DNA of 64,000 nucleotides from the NCBI GenBank assembly GCA_016700055.1, contig CP064997.1, positions 1,922,001-1,986,000 of the forward strand, read 5' to 3'. The notes under the pieces are model-generated. The model saw nothing but the letters and a program-made list of their open reading frames with translations. It searched no databases and was not told where the DNA came from. Both the position numbers and the translations under genes were made by a program. Source of the DNA: Actinomycetota bacterium (GTDB lineage Bacteria > Actinomycetota > Acidimicrobiia > Acidimicrobiales > Ilumatobacteraceae). Positions within the stretch are counted from its first letter, which is position 1, and each line of letters opens with the position of its first letter. Below are positions 60,472 to 64,000 of the stretch, one piece after another.

Positions 60472-61092
60472 ATGCCCAGACCGCCGTCTCCCGAAGTCCG
60501 CTCGCAGCTCATCGATCGCGCCGCAGCGATGCTGGCGCGGCGAGAGCCCATCACGCTGCGTTCGCTGGTGGCCGGTACTGGCGTCTCGACGATGGCCGTG
60601 TACACCTACTTCGACGGGATGCCGGGCCTCTGGGGCGCGGTTCGTCAGGAGGGGTTCCGTCGGCTCGGCGAACGGGCGAGATCCGTCGCCCCCGGGAAGG
60701 ACTCTGTCCGCCGCCTTGCCGCGCTCGGCGTCGCCTACGTGGACAACGCCCTGTCGAATCCAAACCTCTACCGCGTGATGTTCGACGCTGCATTCGATCT
60801 GCCGGACCCCGACGCCGCGAACGAGACCTTCGGACACCTCGTGGCGGAAGCTGCGCGGTCAGTCGATGTGGGACGCTTCAAGGACGGCCAGGATCCGACC
60901 GACATCGCCCTTCGGTTCTGGGCGAGCGGGCACGGCATCGTGTCGCTCGCCGTGACCGGAGTGCTGAGCGTCGCGGACCTGCGACGACATGCACCGGCCA
61001 TGGCCGTCGCGCTGTTCGTCGATGCCGGGGACAACCCTGCCTCGGCCCGCCGGTCGGTGAACGCCGCGTGGCGCGGCGGCATCAGCGGCTGA
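60472..61092 (+). CDS. TetR-family regulator
   Basis: An intact 206-aa TetR/AcrR regulator. The HTH is at RAAAMLARREPITLRSLVAG, TGVSTMAVYTYFDGMPGLWG. The C-terminal domain (RSVAPGKDSVRRLAALGVAY, LYRVMFDAAFDLPDPDAANE, LRFWASGHGIVSLAVTGVLS) resembles the TetR_C_33-like domain of actinobacteria. It should act on the palindrome at 60447-60459 and so on the RidA gene. Confidence 0.88.
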   Translation: MPRPPSPEVRSQLIDRAAAMLARREPITLRSLVAGTGVSTMAVYTYFDGMPGLWGAVRQEGFRRLGERARSVAPGKDSVRRLAALGVAYVDNALSNPNLYRVMFDAAFDLPDPDAANETFGHLVAEAARSVDVGRFKDGQDPTDIALRFWASGHGIVSLAVTGVLSVADLRRHAPAMAVALFVDAGDNPASARRSVNAAWRGGISG

Positions 61093-61093
61093 T

Positions 61094-61771
61094 TCAGTTG
61101 GTGAGGTCGAGGCCGGAGCCGAGCATCTTGGCGGCGAGGACCGTGAACAGCACGATCATGATCGTCGAGTTGTTGGCGAGCAGCCAGTTCTTGAGATCGT
61201 CGAGCGGTTGGCGGGTGCGGTCGCCGAGGAGCAGCACCGCGCCGACAGGGATCAGCACGGTGGCCGAGGCGACGAGGCTGAAGATGACGATGGCAGTCAG
61301 GCCTAGTCCTGTCGACGCACCTGTCTGAGCGATCGCGAGCCCGCCGCTGATCGCGAGTGGCAGGTTCTTGGGATTGGCCGCGGCGGCGGCGAAGGCGAGA
61401 CCGAAGACCTTCCAGGTGGGCATCGAGTCCATGGCGCCGAAGATCTTGGGAGGGGTGGATTCGACGCCTGGCCTCGGACGTTGGCGCCACTGCCGTACAG
61501 CAAGCGCCGCGAAAAGCAGACCGAGCACCACCTGAAGGGCGTTTCCTCCATCGGCTGCGCCGGTGTCACCGGCGACGTCGGCGCCGTCGGCGAGGGCGAA
61601 CGCCGCCGCCGCGACCGCGAGTACGCCCAACGTCCATCCGCCGGCGAACGCAACGCCGTTGCCGCGTGCCCGAGCCGAAACCAGTACCAGGATCAGTAGG
61701 ACGACGGGGATGGGGCTGACGGCGATGCCGATCGCCTGCGGCAGCGCCTCGCCGACGGCGGTCCAGAGCAT
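61094..61771 (-). CDS. GAP-family membrane protein
   Basis: A 225-aa protein with six hydrophobic helices. The start is MLWTAVGEALPQAIGIAVSP, followed by IPVVLLILVLVSARARGNG and AFAGGWTLGVLAVAAAAFAL. The conserved AAAANPKNLPLAISGG segment and a final helix follow. This is the Sap/GAP family, related to LysE-type exporters and, in mycobacteria, linked to glycolipid transport. It starts one base after the alkyl-sulfatase stop, so both are in one operon. Confidence 0.82.
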   Translation of the reverse strand: MLWTAVGEALPQAIGIAVSPIPVVLLILVLVSARARGNGVAFAGGWTLGVLAVAAAAFALADGADVAGDTGAADGGNALQVVLGLLFAALAVRQWRQRPRPGVESTPPKIFGAMDSMPTWKVFGLAFAAAAANPKNLPLAISGGLAIAQTGASTGLGLTAIVIFSLVASATVLIPVGAVLLLGDRTRQPLDDLKNWLLANNSTIMIVLFTVLAAKMLGSGLDLTN

Positions 61772-61772
61772 C

Positions 61773-63662
61773 TCAGGGAGTGACGATCGCGAAGTTCGGG
61801 TCGACCGGCGCGAGGAGGGCGACGAGCCGGCCGAGATCCGCGGGGTCGCCGTCGCATACGACGGTGCCGTCGGCCAAGGCCGCGCCGAGGTCCAACATGC
61901 CGGTGACGAGCCCGATCAGCGCTCTCCGGGTGAGGGTGAACGTGGTGGTGCCGGGCTTGGCGGCGTTGGCTCGGCGCTGGTTGAGGGTGCCATTGCGGAG
62001 CTCGATGATGTGAGTGGTGTCTTCGTCGGTGACGACCCATGACAGCACGATGTGCTCGTTCCAGGCCCGAGGTCCGTCGATGCGGATGCCGATGCTGCCG
62101 AAGACCTGGTCGACGGTCAGCGCGCCCATGATGTCGGGTGCGGCCGCGCTGGTGGGGGTGCCGAACTGGCCATGGCGGAGCTCGTGGGCGCCGGACAGGA
62201 AGGCGTTGCGCCAGGTGCCGTTCTCCGCGCCGAACCCGATCTGCTCGAGGGTCTCCGCCTGCAAATTCCGTGCTTCGGCATGGGACTCGTCGGCGAAGAT
62301 CACGTGGTTGAGGACCTCGGCCGCCCACCGGTAGTCGCCTTCGTCGAAGGCCCGGCGCGCGAGCGCAACAGCGGCATCGGCTCCGCCCATGGCGGCGACG
62401 TAGCGACGAGCGGCCTCGACCGGCGGGTGCGGCCAGAGGGTCGACGGGTTGGCGTTGTACCAGCCCATGTAGCGCTGGTAGACGGCCTTGACGTTGTGGC
62501 TGATCGAGCCGTAGTAGCCGTGGGTGTGCCAGGCGGCTTCCATCGCCGGGGGCACTTCGAGCATCTCGGCGATCTCGGCGCCGATGTACCCCTGGTTCAT
62601 CAGGCGCAGTGTCTGGTCGTGCACGTACGAGTACATGTCGCGCTGCATCTCGAGGAACTCGACAGCGCGCTCGCGTCCCCAGGTGGGCCAGTGGTGCGAC
62701 GCGAACACGACTTCGAGGTCGTCTCCCCACAGGTCGACGGTCTCGGTGAGGTAGGCGGCCCATGCGCGGGCGTCGCGCACCTCGGCGCCGCGGATGGTGA
62801 GGATGTTGTGCAGCGTGTGCGACGTGTTCTCCGCGGTGCACAACGCCTTGAAGCCCGGGAAGTAGAAGTTCATCTCCGCCGGCGCCTCGGTGCCTGGGGT
62901 CACCTGGAACACGATGCGCACGCCGTCGATGGTGAGCTCTTGGCCGGTGGTGCCGATGTCGACCGTCGGCGGGATGAGCGTGGGCTCACCGGTGGAGGTG
63001 GTCTGGCCGAGGCCGGCGCCGATCTGGCCGGCGGGGCCCTTGTCGAGCGCGGCGCCGTACATGTAGCCAGCGCGGCGCGCCATGGCGGTACCGGCGAACA
63101 CGTTCTCGGACACCGCGTAATCCATGAACCCCTCGGGGGCGATCACCTGGGTGCGGCCCGACTCCACGTCGTCGTCGGTGAGGATGCCCTTCACGCCACC
63201 GAAGTGGTCGATGTGGGAGTGGCTGTAGATCATGGCGACGACGGGGCGCTGGCCGCGGTTGGCGGTGTAGAGCTCGAACGCCGCAGCCGCGGTCTCCTTG
63301 CTGATCAACGGGTCGACGACGATCACACCGGTTTCGCCTTCGATGACGCTCATCACCGACAGGTCGTACCCACGCAGCTGATAGATGCCGGGCACCACCT
63401 CGAACAGGCCGTCCTTGATCAGCAGCTGGCCCTGGCGCCACAGGCTCGGGTTGGTCGTGTCCGGTGCCGGTCCTTCGAGGAAGCGGTAGGCGTCGAGGTC
63501 CCACACCACGCGGCCCTCGGCGTTGCGGACCTGGCGGGTCTCGCTGCGGGCCACGAACCCCCGCTCGGCATCTTCGAAGTCCTGGGTGTCACCCATCGGC
63601 AGGTGTTGCGCGAACGTGGCAATGGCGGCGCGGGTCGCATCGGTGGCTTGGCTCTGGCTCAT
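61773..63662 (-). CDS. Alkyl sulfatase (BDS1/SdsA-type, metallo-beta-lactamase fold)
   Basis: A 629-aa zinc alkyl sulfatase. The metal motif is MIYSHSHIDHFGGVKGILTD (HxHxDH). Further metal or substrate residues lie in AENTSHTLHNILTIRGAEVR and VVFASHHWPTWGRERAVEFL. A dimerisation domain and a C-terminal SCP2-like domain (APDIMGALTVDQVFGSIGIR, TTTFTLTRRALIGLVTGMLD) follow. Studied homologues hydrolyse alkyl sulfates such as SDS. No signal peptide is visible. It is unrelated in mechanism to the formylglycine arylsulfatase at 51.9 kb. It is divergent from the TetR gene at the edge, which may regulate it. Confidence 0.93.
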   Translation of the reverse strand: MSQSQATDATRAAIATFAQHLPMGDTQDFEDAERGFVARSETRQVRNAEGRVVWDLDAYRFLEGPAPDTTNPSLWRQGQLLIKDGLFEVVPGIYQLRGYDLSVMSVIEGETGVIVVDPLISKETAAAAFELYTANRGQRPVVAMIYSHSHIDHFGGVKGILTDDDVESGRTQVIAPEGFMDYAVSENVFAGTAMARRAGYMYGAALDKGPAGQIGAGLGQTTSTGEPTLIPPTVDIGTTGQELTIDGVRIVFQVTPGTEAPAEMNFYFPGFKALCTAENTSHTLHNILTIRGAEVRDARAWAAYLTETVDLWGDDLEVVFASHHWPTWGRERAVEFLEMQRDMYSYVHDQTLRLMNQGYIGAEIAEMLEVPPAMEAAWHTHGYYGSISHNVKAVYQRYMGWYNANPSTLWPHPPVEAARRYVAAMGGADAAVALARRAFDEGDYRWAAEVLNHVIFADESHAEARNLQAETLEQIGFGAENGTWRNAFLSGAHELRHGQFGTPTSAAAPDIMGALTVDQVFGSIGIRIDGPRAWNEHIVLSWVVTDEDTTHIIELRNGTLNQRRANAAKPGTTTFTLTRRALIGLVTGMLDLGAALADGTVVCDGDPADLGRLVALLAPVDPNFAIVTP

Positions 63663-63705
63663 GTCGGCGCTCCTGCATCTGGGACGGGTACCATCGTGTA
63701 ACCGA

Positions 63706-64000
63706 ATGACTACAGTATCAGCACCTACAACGCGGAAGTCGTTCGTCGCAGCGGCCCGAGCGCTGTTGGCGGGTTCCGGGCCCCACGGAGTGTCGCTCCG
63801 CGAGGTGGCGTCCGCCAGCGACCGCAGTCACACCCTGGTTGCGCGGTACTTCGGGTCCAAGGCTGGTCTGATCGACGCCGTGGTCGACAGCCTGGCCGCC
63901 GAGATGACCGAGGCTCTCGACATCGGTCCGAGATCTGGCGCGGATCCGGTGGCCGTGCTCCTCGAGCGTGCACACGCGAACCGCGTCAGCGTGCAGCTCC
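63706..64000 (+). CDS. TetR-family regulator, cut by the window edge
   Basis: The first 98 residues of a TetR protein from the ATG at 63706. The HTH is complete: KSFVAAARALLAGSGPHGVS, LREVASASDRSHTLVARYFG, SKAGLIDAVVDSLAAEM. The remainder lies beyond 64000. It is divergent from the alkyl-sulfatase gene with a 43-bp gap, so mutual regulation is likely. Confidence 0.85.
   Translation, partial: MTTVSAPTTRKSFVAAARALLAGSGPHGVSLREVASASDRSHTLVARYFGSKAGLIDAVVDSLAAEMTEALDIGPRSGADPVAVLLERAHANRVSVQL

Noticed and set aside
1..64000. CRISPR arrays, tRNA or rRNA genes, transposases or integrases
   Set aside because: I looked for evenly spaced repeats, tRNA-like ends and recombinase motifs and saw none. 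The repeats present are duplicated gene pieces.

Overview
The window is high-GC DNA, about two thirds G+C by eye. The gene content points to an actinobacterium: GGAAC-type ECF promoters, many GTG/TTG starts, NarL-type two-component systems, and many acyl-CoA, short-chain dehydrogenase and TetR genes. A member of the Acidimicrobiia (Ilumatobacter-like) is my best guess, but this comes from overall character and not from a marker gene. I see no rRNA, tRNA, CRISPR array, transposase or phage gene.

Region 1 (1-36.9 kb) is accessory in character. Its core is a set of cell-envelope genes. Five paralogous lipoproteins (loci near 4.1, 11.3, 19.5, 28.8 and 35.9 kb) share three cysteine motifs. Three of them are translationally coupled to a small secreted protein (4985-5509, 12208-12693, 29696-30064). 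A fourth small secreted protein (14493-15057) sits next to a sigma/anti-sigma pair. Two copies of a three-gene module (about 100-aa protein, ECF sigma factor, one-TM anti-sigma-like protein) lie at 15.1-16.8 kb and 34.1-35.9 kb. The second copy runs into a MacAB-like export operon (HlyD-like adaptor, ABC ATPase, FtsX permease). Eight sites upstream of these genes share a promoter-like motif, GGAACA-N13-CGACAC, with identical spacing. I infer one ECF regulon that drives the lipoproteins, the secreted proteins, the export system and the sigma factors themselves. This is the most interesting system in the window.

Interleaved with it is a patchwork of duplicated gene ends and fusions. Examples are a response-regulator tail joined to the tail of an unknown gene, copies of an MFS tail and of two hydrolase segments, a 5' piece of rsmD fused to an acyltransferase tail, and a fused RelB-RelE-like toxin-antitoxin ORF. 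Ordinary genes between them include two-component genes, a DUF1254/DUF1214 protein, methyltransferases, a crotonase, a molybdopterin oxidoreductase, TspO, an acyl-CoA dehydrogenase, an excisionase-like/PIN toxin-antitoxin pair and a second, unrelated ECF sigma/anti-sigma pair.

Region 2 (37.1-46.6 kb, plus strand) is a catabolic run: class V aminotransferase, M20 peptidase, a second PLP enzyme, a VOC fragment, SDR, crotonase, TetR, thioesterase, MFS transporter and amidohydrolase. Nearly every gene before the amidohydrolase is broken by small frameshifts. Several indels in the window fall in G runs, so I suspect base-calling errors more than mass gene decay.

Region 3 (46.7-64 kb) is well preserved: a DHA2 exporter, class V aminotransferase, MerB-like protein, YccF, a formylglycine-generating enzyme beside the arylsulfatase it could activate, a NarL two-component system, two GT1 glycosyltransferases with MarR and TetR regulators, RidA, a GAP-family protein, an alkyl sulfatase and a truncated TetR at the right edge.
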